Part shown: positions 24,206-32,295 of the stretch, one piece after another
How positions within the stretch are numbered: the stretch's first letter is position 1
How the letters are laid out: every line of letters begins with the position of its first letter
From: JAAZBV01 sp964460435
GTDB lineage: Bacteria; Desulfobacterota; DSM-4660; Desulfatiglandales; HGW-15
DNA: 64,000 nucleotides
Direction: 5' to 3'
Assembly (NCBI GenBank): GCA_964460435.1
Contig: CAYWRH010000006.1
Span: 1 to 64,000 of the forward strand
Translations under genes and position numbers: made by a program
The notes under the pieces: generated by a model
The model's input: only the letters and a program-made list of their open reading frames with translations
Database searches by the model: none
Told to the model about the DNA's origin: nothing

Positions 24206-24637
24206 TCAATTTTCTATTTTATCTATACGCATTTTATGCCTGCCGCCTTCAAACTCCGTCCTAAAAAAGACCTTGAGTATCTCAAGCGCCAGACCTTCTC
24301 CCGTAACCCTTGCCCCAATAACAAGAATATTTGCGTTATTATGTCTCCTTGACATCTCCGCAGTATATATATCATGGCAAAGAGCGGCCCTTATACCTTT
24401 AAACCGGTTTGCAGCTATGGACATGCCAATGCCCGTGCCACAGATCAGCACCCCTTTTTCATATTCCCCCGAAGCGACAGCAGATGCAACATTCCGGGCA
24501 ATGTCAGGGTAATCAACCGAATCTGCGCTGTATGTGCCTGCATCTGAAACCTCATATCCGAGTTCATTAGTCAGAAGCTCTTTAAACCTGTTTTTTAAAT
24601 CAAAACCGGTGTGATCCGAACCAATGATTATTTTCAT
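24206..24637 (-). CDS. rpiB: Ribose-5-phosphate isomerase B
   Basis: RpiB interconverts ribose 5-phosphate and ribulose 5-phosphate; the latter is a riboflavin precursor via RibBA. The 143-residue protein has IIGSDHTGFDLKNRF, the catalytic cysteine loop GVLICGTGIGMSIAANRFKGIRAA split over two strands, and RRHNNANILVIGARV. The rpiB-glyA order is widespread in bacteria. It lies 25 bp downstream of fabF. Confidence 0.97.
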   Translation of the reverse strand: MKIIIGSDHTGFDLKNRFKELLTNELGYEVSDAGTYSADSVDYPDIARNVASAVASGEYEKGVLICGTGIGMSIAANRFKGIRAALCHDIYTAEMSRRHNNANILVIGARVTGEGLALEILKVFFRTEFEGGRHKMRIDKIEN

Positions 24638-24662
24638 TTACTCCCCTTATATAAAATAATAT

Positions 24663-25904
24663 TTATGGTTCAAACGCCTTAAACAGCAACGACGCATTTG
24701 TTCCGCCAAAACCAAATGAATTTGACATCGCCACCTTCACCTGTGCCTTTCGCGCCTTGTTTGGCACATAATCAAGATCACATTCAGGATCAGGTGTCTC
24801 ATAGTTAATTGTGGGCGGAATTATCCCGTGCTTTATTGTCAATGCAGTGTATATCGCCTCGACTCCGCCTGTTCCGCCTAACAGATGACCTGTCATGGAT
24901 TTGGTAGAACTGATAGCGAGCTTATATGCATGTTCGCCAAATAACCTTTTTATAGCCTTTGTCTCGGAGAGGTCATTAAGGGAGGTTGATGTCCCGTGCG
25001 CATTAATGTAATCGACATCTTCATTCTTCAGGCCAGCTGAACTTATAGCCATCGCCATACAGTTAACCGCCCCGTCACCTTCAGGGTGCGGTGCAGAAAC
25101 ATGGTATGCATCGCCTGAAAGACCATAACCTGCTATTTCAGCATATATCTTTGCCCCCCGGTCAAGGGCATGATTTAGCTCTTCAATTACAAGAATACCC
25201 GCCCCCTCGCCGATTACAAACCCGTCTCTATCTTTATCAAATGGGCGTGATGCCCTTTTTGGGTCATCATTTCTTGTTGACAGGGCATGCATTGAACAGA
25301 ACCCTGCAAAGGCAAGGGGAGTAACAACTGCCTCTGCGCCACCCGTAATCATGGCATCAACGATTCCCTCCTGAACAAGCCTGAAGGATTCGCCAACAGC
25401 ATGAGAACTTGCCGCACAGGCAGTTTCTATGGAAGAATTAGGCCCCATTGCGCCATATTCTATGGCTATCTGCCCCGGGAGCATGTTGGGGATTATGCCG
25501 GGAATGAAAAATGGGCTAACCCTTCCCGGCCCCTTTTCAAGAAGGGTCTTGTGAAAACTTTCAATCATTGAGAGTCCGCCCAGACCTGACCCGGTCAGAC
25601 ACCCTACCCTGCTACGATTTTCATGGGCTATCTTAAGCCCTGAATCTTCCATGGCCATTCTTGCCGATGCAAGACCGTAATGAATAAAGATATCAAACCT
25701 TCTTATCTGCTGCTTATCAATAAAATCTTCAGCATTGAAATCGGTCACCTCAGCGGCAATTTTGCTTTTAAAGTCTGAGGCATCAAATCTGGTAACAGGC
25801 CCTATAACCGATTTGCCGGAACATAAGGCCTCCCAGTTTTTTTCAACCCCTGTGCCCAGAGGAGTGACCATGCCCAGGCCTGTAATCACAACCCTTCTTT
25901 TCAT
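24663..25904 (-). CDS. fabF: 3-oxoacyl-ACP synthase II
   Basis: FabF elongates acyl-ACP by condensation with malonyl-ACP. The 413-residue protein has the Cys-His-His triad visible in SIETACAASSHAVGE (Cys), INAHGTSTSLND (His) and KSMTGHLLGGTGG (His). It ends with the GFGGTNASLLF motif. It is 51 bp downstream of acpP, its substrate carrier. Confidence 0.98.
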   Translation of the reverse strand: MKRRVVITGLGMVTPLGTGVEKNWEALCSGKSVIGPVTRFDASDFKSKIAAEVTDFNAEDFIDKQQIRRFDIFIHYGLASARMAMEDSGLKIAHENRSRVGCLTGSGLGGLSMIESFHKTLLEKGPGRVSPFFIPGIIPNMLPGQIAIEYGAMGPNSSIETACAASSHAVGESFRLVQEGIVDAMITGGAEAVVTPLAFAGFCSMHALSTRNDDPKRASRPFDKDRDGFVIGEGAGILVIEELNHALDRGAKIYAEIAGYGLSGDAYHVSAPHPEGDGAVNCMAMAISSAGLKNEDVDYINAHGTSTSLNDLSETKAIKRLFGEHAYKLAISSTKSMTGHLLGGTGGVEAIYTALTIKHGIIPPTINYETPDPECDLDYVPNKARKAQVKVAMSNSFGFGGTNASLLFKAFEP

Positions 25905-25955
25905 ACAAATAAACCCCTTTATCCCTGTGACTGATATGATCCCTGTATGGGGGAT

Positions 25956-26192
25956 CTATCCCATTGCCTTTGTAATGTACGCAATAGCATCCTTTACCGT
26001 GGCGATCTTCTCAGCATCTTCATCGGGTATTGATACATCAAACTCCTCTTCCATGGCCATGATAAGCTCAACCTGGTCCAGAGAATCCGCTCCAAGATCA
26101 TCCACAAATGAGGCTGTTGGAACAACATCATCTTCAGCCACATCAAGCTGCTCACAAATAATATTTTTGATTCTTTGTTCAATATCTGACAT
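25956..26192 (-). CDS. acpP: Acyl carrier protein
   Basis: The 78-residue acidic helical protein carries the 4'-phosphopantetheine serine in the invariant DDLGADSLDQVEL motif (Ser37). It shuttles acyl chains between FabG, FabF and PlsX, which are encoded next to it. GGAGG precedes the ATG at 26192. The gene has 62 bp to fabG and 51 bp to fabF, longer gaps than elsewhere in the operon, which may allow differential expression of this abundant protein. Confidence 0.98.
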   Translation of the reverse strand: MSDIEQRIKNIICEQLDVAEDDVVPTASFVDDLGADSLDQVELIMAMEEEFDVSIPDEDAEKIATVKDAIAYITKAMG

Positions 26193-26254
26193 TAAACTAT
26201 CCCTCCTTAAAATATATTGTTAAATAATAACTCAAAATAACTAATATCACCGGT

Positions 26255-27004
26255 CTACATATAAAGTCCGCCATTAACATGAATAATCTGCCCTGTAATA
26301 TAGGAAGCAGACTCTGAACAGAGCCAGTATACCGTCTCTGATACATCCTGAACCGTGCCCAGCCTTCCAAGGGGTATCTGCTGAAGATATGACTGAACCA
26401 CCTTTTCAGGAAGCGCATCAGTCATTTCTGTCTGGATAAAACCGGGGGCAACAGCGTTAACTGTAATACCCCTTGAAGCTACCTCCCTTGCAACAGCCTT
26501 TGTAAACCCCATAATACCTGCCTTTGAAGCAGAGTAATTTGCCTGACCTGCAACCCCTATCTGGCCTGAAACAGAGGCTATATTCACTATTGTGCCCCTT
26601 CTATTTTTTATCATAGACCTGATTATGGTCTGGGTACAGTTGAAAATGCTTTTCAAATTTATATTCAAAACAAGGTCCCAGTCTCGTTCTGACATCTTCA
26701 TCAAAAGAGAATCCCTTGTAATGCCTGCATTATTAATCAGGGTATCAACCCTTCCGTATTTCTCAAGCACACTGTCAAAAAAGGTTTCTACAGCAGATTT
26801 GGATGAAACGTCAACCTTGAAACTCTCACACCTTATACCCTTTTCATTAAGCATCGCAAGAGTCTGGTCAGAGAATGTTTCATCCTGATCATAATGAACG
26901 ATTATAATTACCGGACGTTCTTCAGCAAATTTAAGGGCTATTGCACGGCCTATACCCCTTGACCCCCCTGTTACAACTACAACTCTCTGTGAGTTATCCA
27001 TCAT
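26255..27004 (-). CDS. fabG: 3-oxoacyl-ACP reductase
   Basis: FabG is the NADPH-dependent short-chain dehydrogenase that reduces 3-oxoacyl-ACP. It has the nucleotide motif VVTGGSRGIGRAIA, NNAG, the catalytic SVSGQIGVAGQANYSASKAG with Tyr and Lys, and the PGFIQTEMT loop. I place the start at the ATG at 27004, which overlaps the plsX stop TAA by 1 bp and has GGTGG upstream. A GTG at 27013 is also in frame. In the usual plsX-fabH-fabD-fabG order, fabH and fabD would precede this gene, but they are absent here. Confidence 0.96.
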   Translation of the reverse strand: MMDNSQRVVVVTGGSRGIGRAIALKFAEERPVIIIVHYDQDETFSDQTLAMLNEKGIRCESFKVDVSSKSAVETFFDSVLEKYGRVDTLINNAGITRDSLLMKMSERDWDLVLNINLKSIFNCTQTIIRSMIKNRRGTIVNIASVSGQIGVAGQANYSASKAGIMGFTKAVAREVASRGITVNAVAPGFIQTEMTDALPEKVVQSYLQQIPLGRLGTVQDVSETVYWLCSESASYITGQIIHVNGGLYM

Positions 27005-28023
27005 TATTTCCACCCTGTAAAATATTTATTCCCTGAGGGTTCCATTGAGCCTAACCCCTCAAGGCTGTTTATAAGCTTTTCACCCGTATTGTTCTTAACA
27101 TAATTATAAGCCATCCTGATGGCATTCTTTATTGCCTTATGAGATGAGTGCCCGTGACACACGATGCATACCCCGTTTATCCCCAGCACAGGGGCGCCGC
27201 CATATTTTGCATAATCAAGGTTTTCTTTAAATTCCCTGATAAAACCTTCATCATGAAAAAGGCCCGCTCTCTTATCAAGCCCACCTGTTAACCTGGAAAT
27301 AATTGATTCAGCAACCCCTTCTGATATTTTCAGAACAACATTTCCTACAAACCCGTCACATACAATGATCTGAACCTTTCCACTTAAGATATCCCTGCCC
27401 TCTATATTGCCGTAAAAATCAAAAGGAGCTTTTGTGAACAGATCATAGGCCGCCTTTACAAGGTCATTGCCCTTTCCAGGCTCTTCGCCGATATTTAAAA
27501 GCCCGACTTTAGGCCTTTTCATGCCAAGGCACGAAACTGCAAATGCCTCGGCCATAATACCGAATTGATACAGGTGGTGAGGACGGCAATCAACATTTCC
27601 TCCCACATCAACAACTATTACATCTCCCTTTTCACCGGGTATAATACCTGCAAGGGCCGGTCTTTCAACCCCTTTAAGTTTTCCTGCCGCCATTATACCG
27701 GCGATCATTGTTGCCCCTGAATTTCCTGCGCTGACAACCGCATCTGCCTTTCCGGTCTTAAGAAGTTCAAAGGCTACCCGTATGGAGGAGTCTTTCTTTC
27801 CTCTGTATCCCTTTACAGGAGATTCGCCCATATCAACTGTTTCATTACAGTGATAAACCGTCAATCGCTCCATGCATATTTCATCTGCAAGACAAGGATT
27901 GACAGCCGCTTTATCTCCTACAAGAACAATATGGCAATCTACCTCTTTTAAAGCCAGTAAAGCCCCATGAACGACCACTTCAGGAGCAAAATCCCCTCCC
28001 ATGGCATCCACGGCTATTATCAT
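27004..28023 (-). CDS. plsX: Phosphate acyltransferase PlsX
   Basis: PlsX makes acyl-phosphate from acyl-ACP for phospholipid synthesis. The 339-residue protein starts MIIAVDAMGGDFAPEVVVHG and has DAVVSAGNSGATM, VVDVGGNVDCRPHHLYQFG and ICDGFVGNVVLK-type blocks, all family hallmarks. It lies 1 bp after rpmF, the conserved rpmF-plsX pair. Confidence 0.98.
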   Translation of the reverse strand: MIIAVDAMGGDFAPEVVVHGALLALKEVDCHIVLVGDKAAVNPCLADEICMERLTVYHCNETVDMGESPVKGYRGKKDSSIRVAFELLKTGKADAVVSAGNSGATMIAGIMAAGKLKGVERPALAGIIPGEKGDVIVVDVGGNVDCRPHHLYQFGIMAEAFAVSCLGMKRPKVGLLNIGEEPGKGNDLVKAAYDLFTKAPFDFYGNIEGRDILSGKVQIIVCDGFVGNVVLKISEGVAESIISRLTGGLDKRAGLFHDEGFIREFKENLDYAKYGGAPVLGINGVCIVCHGHSSHKAIKNAIRMAYNYVKNNTGEKLINSLEGLGSMEPSGNKYFTGWK

Positions 28024-28024
28024 T

Positions 28025-28210
28025 CTATATCTCTTCTTTAGTCTCGATTATTGTCTTTCCCCTGTAGGTGCCGCAATTCTTGCATACCTGATGAGATAAT
28101 ACCGGTTCATGGCATTGGGGACAAGAAGATACATTAGGCATTGTGATATGATCGTGGGATCTCCGCATATCCCGTTTTGATTTTGATTTTCTCTTTTTTG
28201 GTACAGCCAT
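28025..28210 (-). CDS. rpmF: 50S ribosomal protein L32
   Basis: The 61-residue basic protein starts MAVPKKRKSKSKRDMRRSH and has a zinc-ribbon CPQC...CKNC pair, so it is the four-cysteine (zinc-binding) form of L32. It lies between the DUF177 gene and plsX, the usual order in bacteria. Confidence 0.97.
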   Translation of the reverse strand: MAVPKKRKSKSKRDMRRSHDHITMPNVSSCPQCHEPVLSHQVCKNCGTYRGKTIIETKEEI

Positions 28211-28227
28211 TTATTTTCCCACTCCTT

Positions 28228-28761
28228 CTAGTTTTTTAATTTATTAAGCGTTGCAAAGGCCGGATGACCCTGCGCTGTCATGCATTCACAGGAACTTACA
28301 TTCAGGTTACATCCGCATTTTGCACATAATCCAATACAATCAGTTCTGCAAAGACATTTAACTGGTAAAGAAAGAAAAAGTTGCTCCCTTATTACCTCAT
28401 TCAGGTCGATCTTATCATCATGAATAAAAACAACCTCAATATCATCTTCCATCAATTCCAGTTCATCCTTTTCAATATCATCGGGGGCTGGGGTCAGAAA
28501 GTAGTTAAATTCAGCCTCAATCTCCTGCCTGTATGACTCAAGACACCTGTCACACGCTACCCTCAATGCCCCTTTAAAGGCGCCATCAAGCACATATTTA
28601 TTCCCGACCCTGTTGATCGTAATATCCACGCTAATGGGCGTCTCTATTGCCTCTATCTGATAATCATCTTCCCCCGGTGACCACCACCCTCTGTCAAGGG
28701 TATATGAAAAATATTTTTTCCCTTCAAAAGGAATTGTCTTAAGATCGATTATCATCTGCAC
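28228..28761 (-). CDS. DUF177 (YceD-family) protein
   Basis: DUF177 proteins precede rpmF in most bacteria, and in plants and bacteria they have been linked to 23S rRNA or large-subunit maturation. This 177-residue protein has VACDRCLESYRQEIEAEFNYF, the family core. A cysteine-rich C-terminus (CLCRTDCIGLCAKCGCNLN plus CEC) fits a zinc-binding tail. It is the first gene of the long operon, about 70 bp after a strong promoter. Start is a GTG at 28761 or an ATG at 28755; neither has a clear ribosome-binding site. Confidence 0.9.
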   Translation of the reverse strand: MQMIIDLKTIPFEGKKYFSYTLDRGWWSPGEDDYQIEAIETPISVDITINRVGNKYVLDGAFKGALRVACDRCLESYRQEIEAEFNYFLTPAPDDIEKDELELMEDDIEVVFIHDDKIDLNEVIREQLFLSLPVKCLCRTDCIGLCAKCGCNLNVSSCECMTAQGHPAFATLNKLKN

Positions 28762-28839
28762 ATTCTTTTACCAAATAATTCCAAGGGGTTAATTTAATTA
28801 TTAAAATCCCCGTGTATTCTATAAAAAAATAGAATGTGC

Positions 28840-28867
28840 AGTATATATCAGAACACCTGTTTGTCAA
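28840..28867 (-). promoter_or_regulatory. Near-consensus sigma-70 promoter of the DUF177-to-holA operon
   Basis: Read on the minus strand, a perfect TTGACA (28867-28862) is followed after 16 bp by TATACT (28845-28840), five of six matches to the -10 consensus. Start of transcription would be near 28833, giving a leader of about 70 nt. A perfect 7-bp inverted repeat ATTCTAT / ATAGAAT (28816-28835) lies right at the predicted start and could be an operator or a 5' hairpin. Confidence 0.7.
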
Positions 28868-28942
28868 GTTTTTTGAATAAGATACAAAAGAGATGATATG
28901 AAAAAATAGGGAGTAAAATGGATCAGGAGTAGAAAAACAGAA

Positions 28943-28980
28943 ATCACCATCTGCCGGTAAGGATCAAGACAGATGGTGAT
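28943..28980 (-). terminator. Intrinsic terminator of the flgM operon
   Basis: ATCACCATCTG (28943-28953) and CAGATGGTGAT (28970-28980) form a perfect 11-bp stem. On the minus strand it is followed by TTCTGTTTTTC. It lies about 20 bp beyond the flgM stop and before the next promoter. Confidence 0.8.
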
Positions 28981-29001
28981 CTGATTAATGAGATTACAAA
29001 T

Positions 29002-29319
29002 CTAGATAATATTTGTAATAGAATCTGCCAATACCTTTTCAGCGACCTTTTTAGAATCAACGCTGTATGTATCATTTTTTACCATCATTTTGAGCTGCTC
29101 TATCCTTGCAGCCCTCTCTTCAGGGACAATATCCATCTTTTCAGCCGCCTTGCTAAACTCCACTGACTCCTGGGAAATATCAACCTTGGCGCCCTTTCCG
29201 GAATCCTTTTCTGCTGCCTGTCCCTGACCGCTGATATTTTCGGCTTCTTTCAGCCTGGTCTGGGATGGATCAAGGTTTCCAACCTTATTTATGCTGTTTG
29301 ATATTTCATTAACCTTCAT
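29002..29319 (-). CDS. flgM: Anti-sigma-28 factor FlgM
   Basis: FlgM holds the flagellar sigma factor FliA inactive until the hook is complete and FlgM is exported. The 105-residue protein has a polar, flexible N-terminus and the conserved C-terminal helix region EERAARIEQLKMMVKNDTYSVDSKKVAEKVLAD. AGGGGG precedes the ATG. It is second in a two-gene unit with the DVU0524-type gene and is followed by a strong terminator. It implies the cell builds flagella, although no structural flagellar gene is in the window. Confidence 0.93.
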   Translation of the reverse strand: MKVNEISNSINKVGNLDPSQTRLKEAENISGQGQAAEKDSGKGAKVDISQESVEFSKAAEKMDIVPEERAARIEQLKMMVKNDTYSVDSKKVAEKVLADSITNII

Positions 29320-29371
29320 TTTTGCCCCCTTTGCGACCTAAACAGGCCTTAATATATAAAAAGAGATACTG

Positions 29372-29593
29372 CTAATCCTCTGTCATCTGCATATCAATAC
29401 CACCGGAGAACTGATTCACCAGCTTATCAGTCATCTTTCTCAGCACCTCTTTTTGACGGGCTTCGCCCGAGATGTTTATTACATCCAGGGGTTTTTTCTT
29501 TTCCAATGTGCCTTCATCGGCAATCATTGCCTTTTTCTTCAACTGATTACCATATATCCTGAGCACATTTCTTATCTGATAAGTAGTGATCAA
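29372..29593 (-). CDS. Small FlgM-associated protein (DVU0524 type)
   Basis: The 73-residue protein reads ITTYQIRNVLRIYGNQLKKK, then a linker with ISGEARQKEVLRKMTDKLVNQF. It matches my memory of DVU0524-type proteins encoded beside flgM in Desulfobacterota. Its function is unknown, although the pairing suggests a role with FlgM or in the flagellar checkpoint. The start is a TTG at 29593 with GTGGAGG upstream. It is the first gene after the sigma-28-like promoter. Confidence 0.75.
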   Translation of the reverse strand: MITTYQIRNVLRIYGNQLKKKAMIADEGTLEKKKPLDVINISGEARQKEVLRKMTDKLVNQFSGGIDMQMTED

Positions 29594-29705
29594 AATAAAT
29601 TGCCTCCACTTACCTTTTCGACCCGGGATATTTAAAACTTAAATTTTTTTTAAAAATAAAGGGTAGAAATAATTTAAGAGAGCTGATTTTCATTCAACCC
29701 ACTTT

Positions 29706-29733
29706 TAATCGGCAAAAGGAATCTGATACTTTA
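29706..29733 (-). promoter_or_regulatory. Candidate sigma-28 (FliA) promoter of the flgM unit
   Basis: Read on the minus strand, TAAAGTAT (29733-29726) and GCCGATTA (29713-29706) each match seven of eight bases of the FliA consensus TAAAGTTT / GCCGATAA. The spacer is 12 bp instead of the usual 11. The position, about 105 bp upstream of the first gene, and the nature of the downstream gene (flgM) fit class 3 flagellar control. Confidence 0.6.
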
Positions 29734-29752
29734 CTGAATTAATCAGCAAAGT
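29728..29752 (-). terminator. Hairpin downstream of the response regulator
   Basis: On the minus strand ACTTTGCTGA and TCAGTAAAGT pair over 10 bp with one G-U and a 5-nt loop. TTCCTTTT follows within 8 nt. It begins about 12 bp after the stop of the sigma-54 regulator gene. It overlaps the -35 box of the flgM promoter, so it could instead, or also, be an operator. Confidence 0.5.
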
Positions 29753-29763
29753 AAGGCTCCCTG

Positions 29764-31158
29764 TTAACTGGCCGCGCTGCGAGGCTTTTCTATCCCCTGT
29801 TTTTTTATCTTCTCAACAAGCGTTGTCCGGTTCATGTTCAGTAATTTTGCGGCCCTGTTTTTGACCCAGTCGGCCTTTTCGAGCGCCCTTATAATCAGGA
29901 GCTTTTCATAATCATTGATGGCATTATTGAGCGAGAACCCGTCATCGGGTATCATAGATGGGCCAACCTCTTCGGTCTTCTGTTTCTGAAGAAGCTTGTC
30001 AGGCAGATCATTTATGGTAAGCTCATCGGCATCTGTGAGGATCACCATCCTCTCTATTATATTCTCAAGCTCCCTGACATTTCCGGGCCAGTCATAATTC
30101 ATAAAGGCCTTCATTACATCCTTTGATACACCCTTGATCTCCTTGCCCCTTGTCTTTACCATGATATCTACAAAATGCTTCACAAGTAGCGGTATGTCTG
30201 AGCGTCTATCCCTGAGGGGGGGAATCTCGATCGGAATGACCCTTAACCTGTAATAGAGATCCTCCCTGAACTGATTTTCAAGCACAAGCTTGTCAAGGTC
30301 CTTGTTTGTGGCTGCAATTACCCTGATATCACATTTAATTGTCTTGGTTCCGCCAAGTCTTTCAAACTCCTGCTCCTGTAATATTCGAAGCAGCTTTACC
30401 TGCAGATGCGGGCTCATTTCACCGATTTCATCAAGAAAGATGGTGCCGCCGTTTGACATCTCAAACCTGCCTATGCGTGTCCTTATGGCATTTGTAAATG
30501 CCCCTTTTTCATGGCCAAACAGTTCACTCTCAAGCAGGTCTTCAGGGATCGCTCCGCAGTTCACAGGTATAAGGGGTTTGTCCCGTCGCATGCTGTTATA
30601 ATGAATGGCCTTTGCAACAAGCTCCTTACCTGTTCCGGATTCTCCCAGGATAAGCACTGTGCTGTCAGTGTCAGCAACCTTTTCTATAATTTTAAAGACC
30701 TTGTGCATCTCAGGGCTGTCGCCTATGAAGTTATCAAACCTGTATTTCTTTTTAAGCTGATTTTTAAGGGCTACATTTTCTCTCTTGATATCCCTGAATT
30801 CAAGCGCCCTGTTAATGACCATTATCACCTCTTCCATCTTTACAGGTTTTGCAAGATAATCAAAGGCGCCTGCCTTCATGGCATCAACAGCAGTACGTAT
30901 GGTGGCATAACCTGTCAGGATAATCCCTATTGTGTCAATGGAATGATCAACCAGGTATTTAAGCACCTCCATTCCATCTACCTTTGGCATATTCAGGTCA
31001 ATGAGGGCAACATCATAGAAATCCTCTTCTATCAGGTTAATGGCCTCTTCACCGTTCTGAGCAGTATCAACATCAAAATCTTCAAGGCTTAGTATGTCAG
31101 AAAAGGACTCTCTGATCTTTAATTCATCATCTACTACCAGTATTTTTGCTTTTGCCAT
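29764..31158 (-). CDS. Sigma-54-dependent response regulator (NtrC/FlrC type)
   Basis: The 464-residue protein has three domains: an N-terminal receiver with phospho-acceptor Asp54 (VALIDLNMPKVDG), a central AAA+ domain and a C-terminal Fis-type helix-turn-helix (NRAAKLLNMNRTTLVEKIKK). The AAA+ domain has Walker A GESGTGKE, the sigma-54 contact loop GAFTNA and LDEIGEM. It would activate sigma-54 promoters on phosphorylation. No partner histidine kinase is adjacent. Its position beside flgM suggests a flagellar regulator, but NtrC-like roles in other processes are equally possible. GGAGAG precedes the ATG. Confidence 0.93.
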   Translation of the reverse strand: MAKAKILVVDDELKIRESFSDILSLEDFDVDTAQNGEEAINLIEEDFYDVALIDLNMPKVDGMEVLKYLVDHSIDTIGIILTGYATIRTAVDAMKAGAFDYLAKPVKMEEVIMVINRALEFRDIKRENVALKNQLKKKYRFDNFIGDSPEMHKVFKIIEKVADTDSTVLILGESGTGKELVAKAIHYNSMRRDKPLIPVNCGAIPEDLLESELFGHEKGAFTNAIRTRIGRFEMSNGGTIFLDEIGEMSPHLQVKLLRILQEQEFERLGGTKTIKCDIRVIAATNKDLDKLVLENQFREDLYYRLRVIPIEIPPLRDRRSDIPLLVKHFVDIMVKTRGKEIKGVSKDVMKAFMNYDWPGNVRELENIIERMVILTDADELTINDLPDKLLQKQKTEEVGPSMIPDDGFSLNNAINDYEKLLIIRALEKADWVKNRAAKLLNMNRTTLVEKIKKQGIEKPRSAAS

Positions 31159-31567
31159 AGATTACTCTCCCTGTCAGGTGATACCATTTTGGATAATGCA
31201 ACGCCAATATTTTGGCTATAGCCCTAACGACGTCAATATTCTAACTTCAAATTTTAAAATAGCAACCTTTTTTTTTAATTATTAAGAAAGATATAACTGA
31301 TTGAAAATAATATTGGCTATTTAAGATTAATATGAAAATAAGCTATATCATAAGTTGCATTTAAATATCATTATATTGTTATTTTTCTACCTGTAAATTT
31401 ATTTAGCCATACAACGACAAATGAGAAGGTAAAAAATTCGTCAAGGAGTTGACAAAAAATCTATAACTGTACAAGAAAGAACTGTTATGCTAAAAGCAAA
31501 AGTCAAAAAACTATCATTATCAGGATCAGTTAAAAACATCCGCCATATTTCACAGGGAGACACAGGG
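31159..31567. other. AT-rich divergent intergenic region
   Basis: I see no gene here. It separates the sigma-54 regulator (minus) from the EI24 gene (plus). A palindrome GCCAA-TATT-TTGGC lies at 31203-31216, and TTGGCTAT occurs at 31212-31219 and again at 31313-31320, possible regulator sites. TTGACA at 31449-31454 has no matching -10 box. Confidence 0.4.
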
Positions 31568-32281
31568 ATGCAGATTCTAAGCGGCATAAGATACAATCTG
31601 GCAGGTTTAAGGATGGGGCTCATGACGCCAAAGCTTCTTTTTCTGGGGTTACTGCGCTTTTTTATTGTTATCCTTGTGGCAATAGGCCTTGGCGCTATTA
31701 TACTGATATACCATGCAGATATAATATCTGCCATATGGGCGAAACCGGAAAGCCTCTGGATGGTATGGATATGGTATCTCTTGTCGTGGCTCATTTCACT
31801 GATCCTTTTATTATTCTCATCAGTTACCGCCTACATCCTTTCACAGATACTTTTTTCCATTGTTATTATGGACCGAATGTCAAGGATAACAGAAAAAAGA
31901 AGCAAGGGGCATGTTACAGAACCAGGTAATCTATCCTATTTCAGCCAGCTAATGTATCTGATAAGGCAGGAGATCCCAAGGGCAATCATACCTCTCTTTT
32001 TGCTCCTGATACTCTCGATTATCGGATGGTTTACACCATTAGGCCCTTTTATAACCATTTTTACATCCATCATTGCGGCGGCCTTTCTTGCATGGGACAA
32101 TACAGACCTTGTGCCTGCAAGGCGATGCCTGACATACAAGAGCAGATTCCGGTTTTTTATTGATAATTTTTCATTTCATATAGGCTTCGGGCTTTTGTTC
32201 CTGATACCCGTTATCAATATACTCTGCCTCTCTTTTGCTCCAGTAGGGGCCACCCTTTACTACCTTGATAAAAGTGAATAA
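31568..32281 (+). CDS. EI24-domain (CysZ-like) membrane protein
   Basis: This membrane protein has about five hydrophobic segments. They include LFLGLLRFFIVILVAIGLGA, WYLLSWLISLILLLFSSVTA, IPRAIIPLFLLLILSIIGWF and FHIGFGLLFLIPVINILCL. The segment order and the late LIPVINILCLSFAPVGATLYY block resemble the EI24/CysZ family, of which CysZ is a sulfate permease. I prefer the ATG at 31568 because GGAG lies 8 nt upstream and the domain starts there. An upstream ATG at 31487 is also in frame and would add 27 basic residues. It is followed after 14 bp by the flavin oxidoreductase. The substrate is not evident. Confidence 0.7.
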   Translation: MQILSGIRYNLAGLRMGLMTPKLLFLGLLRFFIVILVAIGLGAIILIYHADIISAIWAKPESLWMVWIWYLLSWLISLILLLFSSVTAYILSQILFSIVIMDRMSRITEKRSKGHVTEPGNLSYFSQLMYLIRQEIPRAIIPLFLLLILSIIGWFTPLGPFITIFTSIIAAAFLAWDNTDLVPARRCLTYKSRFRFFIDNFSFHIGFGLLFLIPVINILCLSFAPVGATLYYLDKSE

Positions 32282-32295
32282 CTGATGAGATTCAA

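Noticed and set aside
31449..31490. Sigma-70 promoter for the EI24 gene starting from TTGACA at 31449.
   Set aside because: No acceptable -10 box lies 16-18 bp downstream.
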